The notes below the pieces were generated by a model, which ran no database searches, was not told where the DNA came from, and worked only from the letters and a program-made list of their open reading frames with translations. This document shows, one piece after another, positions 11,593 to 23,979 of a stretch of DNA of 64,000 nt. A program made the position numbers and the translations under genes. How positions within the stretch are numbered: position 1 is the first letter of the stretch; every line of letters begins with the position of its first letter. This stretch comes from Ornithodoros turicata (lineage: Eukaryota; Arthropoda; Arachnida; Ixodida; Argasidae), in the NCBI RefSeq assembly GCF_037126465.1, contig NC_088201.1, positions 68,408,879 through 68,472,878 on the forward strand. Direction: 5' to 3'.

Positions 11593-13020
11593 CTACAGGT
11601 TTTCCCGTCCATTTTAGTCCAAGTGCCATCTGAATTAGTCCTGGTGCCATCTGAAATAATCTAAGCGCCATTGAATTTAATCCGTGCGCCATCTGAAAAA
11701 ATCTAGATGCTATTCAATTTAATCCGGGTGCCGTCTGAATTTATACATGGTGTTTTTAAGCACTATAACCGTGTGTTCACACGGGGACATCTTTGTAGAG
11801 TATAGTAGTGGAAGAAAAAGTAAAAAAAGAACTGCTGATGGAACTCAAGGTGTGCCGTGTCTTATGTGGAACATTCGCACGACGCTGACATATTGGGAGT
11901 TGGAGCGGAAGTATACCAAACGACGCCACTGGTGCTGTCGTCTGCTACGGAATATCTTCTTACTGAGCTGTCGGATATTCCACACGGTTAGGAGAGCACG
12001 AAAAGGCATGACTCCCATAGCAGAGGACACCACTGGTGTTGTCGTCTGCTACAGAATATCTTCTGACTGAACTGCAGGATATTCCGCGCGGTTAGCAGAA
12101 CGCGAAAAGGCATGATGCTCATAGCAGACGACACCAGTGTTCCTGTCTGCGAAGGAATATCTTGTGACTCTGCCGTAGGATATTCTCTGCGGTTTGAAGA
12201 GCACGGAAAGACATCCCGCAGCTTAGTCACAAGATATTCCGTAGCCGACGACAGGACCAATGGTGCCGTCTGCTATGTGAGTCATGCATTTTGTGCTCTA
12301 CTAACCGCGTGGAATATCCTGCAGCTCAGTGAGAAGACGTTCTGTAGCAGACGACAGCACCAGTGGTGTCGTCTGCTATTTGAGCCATGCCTTTTCGCGC
12401 TATTCTAACTGCGCGAAATATCCGGCAGTTCTGGTCAGAAGATATTTTGTAGCAGACAACATGACCAATGGTGTCGTCTGCTTTGCGTCTGCTTTAACAG
12501 TCGATATCTCGGCGCCGTGCGAATGCTCAGCATAAGACGCAGCAGAATTTAAGTCCTGTCAGCAGCTTTTTACTTTTCCTTCCACTACATGTCTGTAGAA
12601 TATTCTGCACTCTTAAAAATGAACTTCACCACATAGCACGCTGCTAACCAACCATCATCTCGAATGATATCGTTATTTGCCCTGATTTGTTGAAAACGGG
12701 AGGCGAACGCCTTTTTTGTGACAATTATGAACAGCATAAGCGTCACAAAAAAGGCGTACGCCTCCCGTTTTCAACAAATCAGGGCAAATAACGATATCAT
12801 CCGAGATGATGGTTGGCTAGGAGCGTACTATGCGATGAAGTTCATTTCTAAGAGTGTGCGGGGATGTCCCTCGTGTGAGTACACGATTATAGTGCTTATA
12901 AACACCATGGATTAATTCAGATGGCATCCGGATTAAATTAAATGTCATCTGGATTATTTCAGATGGCACCCGGACTAATTCAGATGGCACTTGGACTAAA
13001 ATAGACGGGAAAATCTGTAG
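11593..13020. mobile_element. GGATTAA-type foldback-like element E1
   Basis: The tips are CTACAGGTTTTCCCGTC at the left and the inverse of CTACAGATTTTCCCGTC at the right. Inside each tip is an array of about 20-bp units, each with TTAATCC or GGATTAA plus GCCATCTGAA. The centre (about 11,920-12,500) holds tandem units of roughly 105 bp built on TAGCAGACGACACCA and its inverse, so the strand can fold on itself many times. A palindromic MITE is inserted at 12608-12856. No transposase is visible. Confidence 0.7.
12608..12856. mobile_element. Palindromic MITE, type I, copy 1
   Basis: The arms run CACTCTTAAAAATGAACTTC ... GGCGTACGCC and back in inverse, almost base for base. The short loop contains TTATGAACAGCATAAG. 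The copy lies inside element E1. The 60-odd-codon frame across it is a by-product of the repeat. Confidence 0.88.
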
Positions 13021-13225
13021 TGAATGGTAGGACTGACTGAACGCGCGTTTAATGACGATAGTATTCGAATACAAGCAGCATGAACATACGAAGGCTAAAC
13101 CGTCTTCACGTGATACATATTTGAGGATATTGGTACGAAACCAAAATTTTTCGTAGGGTTTACTTGATTGCGTCGTATTCGTAGGGTTTACCTACAACGA
13201 TTAGGATTTTTATCGACGCTTTCTA

Positions 13226-13474
13226 CACTCTTAAAAATGAACTTCACAGCATAGCACGCAACTAGCCAACCATCACCTCGAGCGATATCGTTATCTGCCC
13301 TGATTTGTTGGAAACGGGAGGCGTACGCCTTTTCTGTGACACTTATGCTGTTCATAATTGTCACAGAAAAGGCGTACGCCTCCCGTTTTCAACAAATCGG
13401 GGCAGATAACGATATCATTCGAGCTGATGGTTGGCTAGGAGCGTGCTATGCGGTGAAGTTCATTTTTAAGAGTG
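13226..13474. mobile_element. Palindromic MITE, type I, copy 2
   Basis: This has the same arms as copy 1 and the GGCGTACGCC core, with the loop in the opposite orientation. It lies about 200 bp outside the right tip of element E1 and is preceded by TA. Confidence 0.88.
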
Positions 13475-14716
13475 ATGCTGCACTTATACTCACTTACGAC
13501 AACGGGGTAATAGGTCTTCATAGCATTTGTCAGGCTTGCTCCACAGACATGGAGTAACGTATTCTTCCCAAAACAGACAGCGGGGTGCTGTGGTTTATCC
13601 AGAATCCCAAGCATGAGGGTCTTGCAAAAAAACTTGGACCGAACATTGGATAATTTATTCCACGAGCAACACGCTTTTTGGTATATACTCCGAAAAGAAA
13701 TGCATCGATATGGTGCGTCACTCTTGTAGATCGTTGCAAGCTGTCACCTGGTCAAGCTGTCAGCTGAGAAGAGATGTGACACTGGCGCACATTTCTTCTC
13801 ATTATCACGATGGTTCACTACTCGTGCCCTCATACACTTCTGGGCTATTTTCGCTGCCTTCGCTGCTTTATCTTTGCTCGATCGCCCCCTCGCCTCGCAC
13901 CGACCTAATCCAGCAATAAGGCATGTCCGTACCCCTCCCCCTCATGTATGTCCTTCGACAAAGAGGCCCCCCTCCCCCCAGAGTGATGGTCTGACAGGCC
14001 ACTATTTGAAAATCACGAGAAAGTACCAAAATCAAGAAGATGATCGCAAGTTATGCGAAAAGTGTTGCATGAACCATCAACATACGCGCCCTATTTGCAC
14101 AACCGCTGAGCCCTGATGGTGTCAAAATCGCCGAAGTGGTTAACACCCCGGAATACAAAAGGGAAGCGCGTACCGATCAGTTTCTCAACGCACACACTTA
14201 GGTCACACTTTATGTCATAAAAAAGATAAATGTCGTTACCCTGTAGAGAAAGCCACAATAAAATGACAAAGTTCACCCATTCCGCGTTCATGACCGACCC
14301 ACCTCCGCCATTTTTAGCGCCGCGTCTTCGTCTCGGCACGCGACTAACGAAAGAAAATTGATGCCGTCAACGCGTGGTATGCCCAACATACAGTTCTATG
14401 TCGGTTCCAGTGGTTTCGGTTTTGTTTCCGAGCCGCACGAGCACTTTTTTTACCTGTCCGATTTTGACGACGCCAGGGTCGAAAGGGTTAAGGTGCATCA
14501 GCTGTCCGACAGCATACGTATGAGAGAAGCCTTCGTTCGCAGACTTCAAGTTGATTGCCTCCTCGTCGCGTTGTCAAAAACGACACATCTTGCTCACTCG
14601 TTGATGTCTATGAGCAAATACAACTGAAGATGAACAGCTTGGTAACATCGATGGTCATAGCTTGGTCACTCAGTTTGCCAGTCGAAAGGAAGAGTCCAAG
14701 TTGCGAGTTGAAGTAT
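13475..14716. other. No recognised gene
   Basis: Nothing coding could be supported. The segment TTTATCCAGAATCCCAAGC near 13590 recurs inverted at 21,375-21,400 (GCTTGGGATTCTGGATAAAC), so part of this stretch is a dispersed repeat. Confidence 0.35.
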
Positions 14717-17081
14717 CTACAGCTTTTTCCGGCGTTATTAATCCTCTTGTCGTACATTTTAATCCTTATACCATGACAATTAATCCACTTGCCATCGGAA
14801 TTAATCCTCCTTTCATTATTTGTAATCCTCATTTCACATAATTTAATCCGTTTCTCATGCAATTTAATCCAAGTGACTATGTGTGGGCTACATGACTTTT
14901 TTGTGTATTTTGGGACAATTCCCATGTGTACGCATATTGCACATGCTTTTCACTAATATTGTGGGTTTCTGCACCATAACGGGATACTGTGGGACATGTC
15001 AATCTGGATTATGGTGTTGTGGAACTATTCCCATGTCTACGAGTATTACCCATGGTTTTCATTAAAAACGTGGCTTTCTGCATTGCAATGGGATACTGTG
15101 GGACTGCCAATCTGGATTGTGATATTGTGGGACTATTTCCATGTCTACAGATATTACATATGCTTTTATTAAAAACATGGGTTTCTGCATTGTAATGGGA
15201 TACTGTGGGACTGTGTATATGAATTACGACATTGTGGGACTATTCCCATGTGTACGGATATTGTCCATGCTTTTCATTAGATATGCGGGTTTCTGGAACT
15301 GTAATGGGATACTGTGGAACTGCGGATCTTCATTACGATATTGTGGGACTATTTCCATGTCTATGGGTATTACTTATGCTTTTCATTCAAAATGCAGGTT
15401 TCTGGAGTATAACGGGATACTGTGGGATTGTCTACTGGGATTGTTTAGGAACTATTCCCATGTGTGCGGGTATTACCCATGCTGTTCATTAAATATGTGG
15501 GTTTCTGCACTGTAATGGGATACTGTGGGACTGGCAATCTTGATTACCACAGGGACAATAAGCATGTCTATGGGTATTCCCCGTGCTTTTCATTAAAAAC
15601 ACGGGTTTTTTGCACTAATGGGATACGGTGGAACTGTCAATCTGGATAGCGGTATTGTGGGACTATTCCCATGCCCACGAATTTTACCCATGGTTTTCAT
15701 TAAAAACGCGGATTTCTGCACTGTAATGGGATGCTCTGGGACTGTCAGTCCTGATTACGATATTGTGGGGCTATTCCCACGTCGACGGGTATTCCCTGTG
15801 CTTTTAATTAAAAACGCAGGTTTTTGCGCTGTAATAGGGTTATGTGTTGATCACGATAGTGTCGGACTACTTCCATGTCTACGGGTCTTACTCATGCTTT
15901 TAATTCAAAATGAGGGTTTCTGCACTGTAATGAGATACTATGGGACTGTCTATCTAGATCACAGTATCCGATTACAGTGCAGAAATTCGCATAATTAATG
16001 AAAAGCATGGGTAATACCCGCACACACAGGAGTAGTCCAGGTACTGTCCCACAGTATCCCGTTATACTGCAGAAACCCGCATTTTGAACGAAAAGCATGG
16101 GTAATACCCATAGACACTGAAATAGTCCAACAATATCGTAATCCAGATTGACAGACCCGCAGTATCCCATTAGAGTGCAAATAACCGCGTTTTTAATTGA
16201 AAGCAAGGGGAACACCCATAGACATGCATATAGTCCCAGGATATCGTAATCAAGATCGACAGTCCCACTGTATCCCATTAAAGTGCAGAAACCCGCATAT
16301 TTAATGAAAAGCATGGGTAATACCCGCACACATGGGAATAGTTACACAATATCCTAAACCAGACAGACAATCCCACACTATCCCGTTATACTCCAGAAAC
16401 TTGCATTTTGAATAAAAAGCATGGGTAATACCCATAGACATGGAAATAGTCCCACAATATCGTAATGAAGATTGACGGCCCCACAGTATCCCATTACAGT
16501 GCAAAAAAGCGTTTTTAATGGAGAGCACTGGGAATAACCGTAGACTTGCTTATAGTCCAAGAATATCGTAATGAAGATCGACAGTCCCACATTATACCCA
16601 TTACAGTGCAGAAACCTGCATATCTAATGAAAAGCATGGGTAATATCCGTACACCTGGTAATAGTCCCACAATATCGTAATCCATATACAGAGTCCCACA
16701 GTAACCCATTACAATGCAGAAACCCACGTTTTTAATGAAAACCATGGGTAATACTCGTAGACATGGGAATAGTCCCACAACACCGTAATCCAGATTGACA
16801 GTCCCACTGTATCCCGTTATGGTGCAGAAACCCACAATATTAGTGAAAAGCATGTGCAATATGCGAACACATGGGAATTGTCCCAAAATACACACAAAAA
16901 AGTCATGTAGCCCACACATAGTCACTTGGATTAAATTGCATGAGAAACGGATTAAATTATGTGAAATGAGGATAAAAAATAATGAAAGGATGATTAATTC
17001 CGATGGCAAATGGATTAAATGTCATGGTATAAGGATTAAAATGTGCGACAAGAGGATTAATAATGGCGGAAACAGCTGTAG
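14717..17081. mobile_element. GGATTAA-type foldback-like element E2
   Basis: The tips are CTACAGCTTTTTCCGGCG and an inverse counterpart ending CAGCTGTAG. Each tip carries six or seven GGATTAA/TTAATCC units spaced about 20 bp. Between them lie tandem units of about 108 bp (marked by GGGATACTGTGGGAC and TATTCCCATGTCTACG), roughly nine in one orientation up to about 15,965 and about eight in the other. The whole 2.36 kb could fold into one long hairpin. Several frames of 60-160 codons crossing it simply translate the repeat unit and should not be called genes. Confidence 0.8.
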
Positions 17082-17482
17082 ACGGGGCAGCCACAACTTC
17101 CAGACTATAACGTTATTCTCCAGAGGGTCTCAGAAAAACCTTCGCCGAGTTGCACGAAAAGACAAGCAGAGGTAGACACCACTGGGAAGACAAGTGATAT
17201 TTTGACATTTTGATTTGATATTGTTTGCAATGTTATTCGCAAGGCTTGGCGAAAGTGAAAATAAGTCCGATGTGTCGTTCGAAGAAGAGCTCGTAGACTG
17301 TCGAGCCACAGGCGCCGCGCGCTAGGCTCTGATGCAGAACCGCATCACTCTGTCCTTCTGGACAGCCAGCTTTTTTTGGCGACGCTTGATTAGCACTTTG
17401 CAAGGTGTGCAGATTGCACACAATGGCAGAGCCATTCCCTGCTGACGTCAATCAGTCATATAGTAACGCCCACTTGTTGGTA

Positions 17483-17555
17483 GTCCCATTTCGCCTAATG
17501 AGATGGCACGCCCTCAGCCTCTTAGTCCTAAGAATCGCATTAGGCGAAATGGGAC
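17483..17555. repeat. Hairpin with GTCCCATTTCGCCTAATG arms
   Basis: 18-bp perfect arms are separated by about 37 bp. The same motif occurs as direct repeats at 10845-10980. Probably a MITE. Confidence 0.6.
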
Positions 17556-19520
17556 GTAACCGCCTGGGGTTCAGTCGGGGTCAGTGTCTTCTCTCCCAGA
17601 AGAACCAATGACACATTGGAGCTGTGCGTGCTCCTCGGTTTTGCCCCACCCACTGATCTCGATTGTAAAAGGCTGGATCGCGGATAGGGAGCGCGAGCGT
17701 GAAGAAACCGGCCGCCATCTTACTGTACCCACAACAGTCGCCGCAGCGATCATGTCAACTTCTTGCAATTACGGTCGTACCAACCGTACTGGCAAGGATA
17801 CAGGGCCTAAATTTATACAGGTGAGTCACTCTTCATCAAGGAATAAATAGGCGTCCATTCTGTGTATTTAGTTGACCATTATGAAGTGCTTTTTGCCCAA
17901 AACGAGCACTGGATGCAGGTTGCTTGATCACTCTTCCGACGTTCAATCGAGCATACTTGCATTTTACCCGGAGGCAAATACATTTTGAGTGCATAATATG
18001 CTTGAGAGAACGTGTTACACTACACTGGTAGTGTGGTCATCAATATATGTGCGAACACTCGAGAGCTTTTCTGCATGCATTGCTAGCATGGTACACGGTG
18101 CTCTCTACGGAAGCAAGTGCACATTCATTTCTTTGAATTACCTTCGCGCACAAGTTCGGTATTACGTCATAATGAGACCAAGATTGTCACAATTTTTCAT
18201 GTATTGGTATTGTTTTGTGCCTTGGTTTGATTTGTGACAAAGAATCCTACGTAACGGCGTGTAGTACGACTTGAATAACGCCTTTGTGTCTGAGCTGTAT
18301 CGTCAGCTTGTTACGATAGTAATAATTTGTAGCGGTTCGCGCTATTTGTAGCAGTTTTTAAGGCAAAAGTGGTCTCTCAATACAGGTTTCGTCATGAGGG
18401 CTACCCAGTGAATAATCTGTGCAGTGTGATACGGCTGGGTGTACAGGTAAGTATCACGTTCCTCATCCACTGGTCTCTACTTTACAGGAAGGAACAACCT
18501 CAGTGCACGCACTGTGGTTAGCCTCTCTGTTTTGCATATTTTCTTACATGTTCACATCAGAAACACACCTTACGCTTTAGGCTCCTTCACCCAGCAGTAC
18601 AATAATTAGAGATTATAATTCTTTTTAGAAGAGTTCCTCATATTCTTTTTAGAATAGTTTTTAATCTTTTTAATTTTTAGAAGATACAGGGATTGTAAAC
18701 CATGTTTTAAACTGATGTTTTAACATTTGTACAATGCATTTATTAAACAACATATTCATTTTTAACTGGTTGCACCCAAACCAATGTTCTGATGTATTAT
18801 TTCCTTTGTTGTTGATGCACCATAAAAATTGGAATAATCATCATCAATGCAGGTTACTTCACGGCTGCCTCGACATACTCAAGAAATGGGTGCAGAACCT
18901 GCATAATGCCCTCAAACTTTGACTACCACAGCACCTCCAGAAAGTAAAGGCATATGTGTCACATGGGATTTTTAAAGGCATTCACAGTATATAATACCTT
19001 GTATGAACTGTTGTAGATCTAAGCAGCCTCTACAGTACACTCTCAGAAATTAAAACTTGTCAGGGAACTGTGATAATTGTTTCAGTTAATAGCATGCACA
19101 TATATGCTATAAGAAAATTATTTATTGAAAATGCACTTCTCTGGCTACTCATGTTGTTTACATCTACTGTTGATCACATTCATTTATCACATATTATATT
19201 CTTATATATTATTATTATATTATCACATATTCGATCACATTAAATTTAAAATTTAGCATATATGAGAAAATATCAGGAGGGAAGTTGCTATTCATTGCTC
19301 ATTCCAACCTAAAATTGAGTGCTACAAATTTAGAGAGCGTACCTGACCATTGTCATTCCTAAAATATATATTGCCATTGTAGCAAGGTCACAAAACAATA
19401 AATGTAGTCTTTTGCGACCTCCCTGCACGTTCGTTGTATCCTGAAACGCATAAGTGCAAGAAATAAATCTTGAACTTGAATAAACTTGATGTTGTATAAA
19501 CTTGACATAAAATATTGAAT
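17556..19520. other. AT-rich stretch, no recognised gene
   Basis: A short frame at 17,584-17,850 ends near a GTGAGT donor-like site (about 17,820) and could be a real exon, but I see no domain. From about 18,600 on the sequence is AT-rich and without long frames. Confidence 0.35.
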
Positions 19521-19539
19521 AATTTCAATTCAATTTCAA

Positions 19540-20443
19540 TTTTATTAGTAGTATTTGCAATACACAGTACACAGTGGGGGCCCCGTAGCATAGCTAGAGG
19601 TGGGGCCTCCCGGAAACAATCTGAATATCATATATGTGGTGAAAACATCAGAACAAGGTATCCAATATAACGATGTACTGTCACAGTATGGGACAAAGCA
19701 CAATACGCACAAAAGTAAAAGAACAAACAAAAAACAACTGAGATTGAGCAAAAATGTGACGTTTATGAGGGTGAACAGCGTAGGCGAAAAAGCCCATGGG
19801 TGAAAGAAGACAAATAGTTGAAAAAGCGTGCATGAAAAGAATGTGTATGAATATGCGTAAGTAATTCATGAAACGGTTCCTTAAAATGATCCGAAAACGA
19901 TGGAACGAATGTACTGACTTTAGGTTATCGGGCAAGGCGTTCCATAGTTTGGCAGCAACGAAGGTGAATGTTTGCTTCCCATAGTTGGTTGTTGTGCGTG
20001 GCAGGAGAAAAGTACCGGAGCGAGGTGATCTAGATGGAACGACTACTGCAAGACACTGATTGTTGAAGACACCTGACAAATGCATGAGCTGACAAAGCTG
20101 TTGACAAATGCAACAGCTGCATGAGTGGCAAAATACGCAGTGATATGAAGAGGTGCCGACTGCTGCATACTGTGGGAGTGAATGTAATGATGCGAATTGC
20201 TCTTCTTTGTAAGCTGTTTAGGGACGAGAGATATATGTGGATCCCCATGATATGATGCAGTAAGAGAGGTGGGGATGTATGAAAGCGTAATATAATGACA
20301 CAAGTGTATGGAGTGGAAAAACATATTTGACCTTGGATAACGCATGAAGGCCGTAAGCCGCACGCCGACATATGTTTGAGATGTGTGCTGTGAACTTGAA
20401 ATGGGTATCTAATGTTACTCCCAGGAACGTTACCTTGCCGGTA
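19540..20443 (-). pseudogene. LINE reverse transcriptase remnant (C-terminal part)
   Basis: Read on the minus strand from 20,437, frames give KVTFLGVTLDTHFKFTAHI, then HLSYCIISWGST and later FVAAKLWNALPDNLK. These are typical of the region after the catalytic box in non-LTR reverse transcriptases of the Jockey/CR1 type. The frame shifts at least once. The 3' end near 19,540 carries an AATTG-type tail. The 5' side stops exactly where the CCGTAATGAGAC array at 20,444 begins. Dead copy. Confidence 0.7.
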
Positions 20444-23400
20444 ACATCTCATTACGGCCCGAGTCTCATTACGGCCGAAGTCTCATTACGGCCGAAAATC
20501 TCATTACGGCCGAAAATCCTTTAATCCCCAAGTGTCTCGTTACGGCCAAAGTCTCAATACGGCCGAAGGTAGTCTCATTACGGCCGAAGATGTCTCATAA
20601 CGGCCAAAAAGAAAAAAGAAGCATCCACCATAGTAGCTCTGTATATACTGTGTTTTATGCTTCCCAGAATGTGTCCGAGGCGGTGTGCCCCCACGGCTTG
20701 TGTCACACACAATGGTTCATGCACACAATATTGCGACAGTGTCTCATGCATCCCTCGTGAAAAATGTTTTTATTGTCATATGTGTCACACGATATTTGTA
20801 TGTGTTACGCCATTTTCTCTCAGTATTCAAGCAACATCCTACTCGTTGGTTCTGTGAGCAAACTGTATGTGTGTGTGTTCTGAAAAGTACTTCACAAGGG
20901 AGCCCACTGGGAGCTCCAGGAGTCACATGACCTATGACCATGATCTTCTCCCCCACTAGCTGCCTTCTACAATTTACGTCCACCTGAAATTTACAAAAAA
21001 GTACATAAGCCACTGAACAAAATGACATATGCTCTTGTTTGATGATGACTATAAGACATATGCTGTCAAGCAGACTTTTTTTTTTCATATATTCAAAACA
21101 TATTCAAGAATTATGGACAACAATGACAATTACGTCATAATAATGCAGATGCATAGCCAGGAAACTATTTCAGGAGGTGTTTTATGAGGCTTGACATGGG
21201 GTGGAGGAGTCCCCCTCGTCAGTGCTTTATCCAGACCCCCCCTAACTTTTTTGCCTGTGCACCCCCTACAGGGGGTGCCCTTGCGATTTCAGCTTCAAAT
21301 ACGTCTGTAATGATATGTTAAGCTGTAATGACGTAACTATTCCAACAATTTTTTCCAACACCCTTCCCGTGCTTGGGATTCTGGATAAACCACTACCCCT
21401 TGTTCATTTTCGTGGGGCACTACATTAGAGCTTATGCCACTGCACTGATGTCACAATGTTAAAAGTGTGTGTCACTCTGGGCATTCGGAATTCCTCTAAG
21501 CGACAATATGTAAATTCAGAATATCCGAAGGGTAAACATCAGATGTTACCTGCAGGCTTCATGCTGAAACGCGTGTACGCAAAACACTTCCGCCGTGGTG
21601 GGCGACGCCGTTAGTGTAATCATACACGCAAGACAATTGCGGGCACATGGAGTAGTGGCAGCAACCTGAAAACGATACATTTTCTTGTTACATATGAGTA
21701 ATCAAAAATATACATTCCCACATGTTTCGTTTTGTCGTTTGTAGGAAGCGCTAGTAAGGGAACAGCACTTGGTTGGTCACATGCAAGCCACAATGCGAGA
21801 GGTGCCGATATTTCGATTACGCGATCAAGAATTAAAAGTCTAGAACCATGCACACTTCCCCATGCAACTACTTCCCCAGCATCGTGAGACATGACACCCA
21901 TGACATGACACCATGTATTCACGTATAGTGTAATGATATGCAGGAATGAAAAAGATGCCAACATACCTGTAATCCAGTGTCCCATAAGTTTGATTCGATT
22001 TTTTGGCAGCTACCATGAAGAGCAAATGCACGATTCACAAGTTTCGTTTCGCCATTTTCATTGTTGATTTCGCAATTTCGCAAGCGTCGAGCAATCCCAC
22101 GTGACCTCCTTTGGATCAGTGAAAAGTGAAAATTACTCGCGTCATGAACATATATGTTCATCTCAGCGCAAATCACGTTTTGCATGCTATAGAAGGAGGG
22201 GGGATCAATACTCTTCCTTTCGTGTTTTGATATCTTGTTGTTTTGCTACTCTCACATCGGAGTTCGGATGGTGTCCAGCAACGTTGGGTACCTCGTTTCT
22301 TGTGTGAGTGTGAGCGAGCGGTTGCTGTTTGCGACGTGTTCATATATCGCTTTGTAGTGCTGTAATGTGCAAATTAGCGGACTTTATAGCGGCTCTCTAT
22401 TTTCCGTCGTTGTCTTTCGAGCAGCGCCTGTTGTTCCGGTAAAAATCGAGTTGAATGAATCGCCACAGCCCCAACGTATATCGCGCAGTGTTGACCAAGA
22501 CCAAGTCAAGCAGGAATTCTGGTGAGTAATGCTTTCGTAGATTGCCTGTCTTAGTAGTGTGCTGTCCACACATAGTTGGATTCTCATAAGAGTAATTTAA
22601 ATTAATCAAAACAGCTGAAGTGCCTGTAATAGATGTAACTCGGTATCCGTTCGTAGGTTTGCGCCGTTTCTAGTTGGTTGCGCGTTTAGGAACAACAAAT
22701 TTATTCGAAGACGATAAGATACCGATAATGCATCACCGTACAGCAGCATTTACTAGTATAATTGTGAGCCATATTTCATTTGTTAAAATTTGTCGTCGTA
22801 TTTCTTCAAAAATAAAAGCGGAAGTCGGCGTACTTGAATTGATCTCCAAGAACTGCTTACGTCGAACGTCTGCAAATGTTGTACTTATGTGCCTTCGCGC
22901 ACCATAGTAGGCACAAAGCATATCTGATTAGAATAAATACTTCAAGAGGAAGTCATTCAAATACATTGTTATTTATAGCTGGTTTTCCATTCCAGGCATG
23001 GTATGTGGCTGCACGAAGGATTCCGAAAAAGAAAAACAACAACATGGCTAATAGGATGTTGCTGCCCAGGGAGTCCTGGCGAAGAGGTGAGCTGTTAAGA
23101 TCATCATAAGGTTCTGTTGTGAAGTGAGAAATTTTGTAGTAGTGCACGAATGTTAATTCGTGCACTACTTTTATAAAAAAGAAACCAGAAATGGAAAGTT
23201 ATGCATGCATCATTTCATGAATTGTAATGTATTACTATTTGATATTCACATGTTTCCATTAAGGGAATGAACTACTGAACCTATATTCATATCATGGTCA
23301 TGCTCTGTGTTTATCAGGAAGTCACATTTTTAAGGCTTGTCATTCTTTTGTCTAAATGAATATTTATGTTAACCTTGTATGAAATAGCAGACACGTATCA

Positions 23401-23979
23401 ACACGTGTGCAGCTTGTGCACATTAAAACGAGCCATGTAGAGACAAATGCTTGTTGTTGTTGTTTTTAATATTCTAGCCTATTCATGGTTGCTCATCGCT
23501 TCTTGCAGGTTTACTCATTCCAGAAGCAAGAATTGTATCATTGTAAGGCGAATGGAAATAAACTGACATCACTGAGATAGGTGCTCTGTCATGGCCAATG
23601 ACTGTAGGATGGCTCCAAAAGCGTCACAACAAAGCCAATATTCATCTAGCTCTCTACAAGTAGCTAACTCCACATAGTAGCCTGCTTCACAGCCTACACT
23701 ACCTTGTGGGAGTACACATTACACAATATGTTGCATTGTGCTGTGGTATGATAACATACCGTTTGTCTCGCAATATGTGTATATAAATATGATAAGGGCC
23801 CTAAGGGCACAGTGCATGGTTTATACCCTGCTGAATATATATCCATACCTGGCTGCGACATTGCATATCAATGCAGGTTACAATACACATTTTGACATTT
23901 GGCCGTTATGAGACATCTTCGGCCGTAATGAGACTGCCTTCGGCCGTATTGAGACTTTGGCCGTAATGAGACACTTGGA
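20444..23979. mobile_element. Element E4 with CCGTAATGAGAC terminal arrays
   Basis: An 84-bp block at 20529-20612 returns inverted at 23896-23979 with few differences. Each block holds four units of the form GTCTCATTACGGCCGAA at 17-25 bp spacing, and the left side has four more outside it (20,444-20,520). The 3.3-kb interior shows no transposase frame; it contains a short repeat at 21,150-21,240 that recurs at 45,030-45,130. Probably a non-autonomous DNA element. Confidence 0.65.

Noticed and set aside
14989..17009. Reading frames of 60-164 codons on both strands with repeated MGYCGT, VGLFPC and HAFH-like blocks, looking like a repeat-protein gene
   Set aside because: They translate the ~108-bp tandem unit of element E2. 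Unit length near a multiple of three keeps frames open, and both strands are open because the element is palindromic.
11593..17081. Helitron assignment for E1 and E2 because the left tips are preceded by T (TCTACAG)
   Set aside because: The right tips are inverse copies of the left, not CTRR ends with a terminal hairpin, and no A/T insertion site is seen on both sides.
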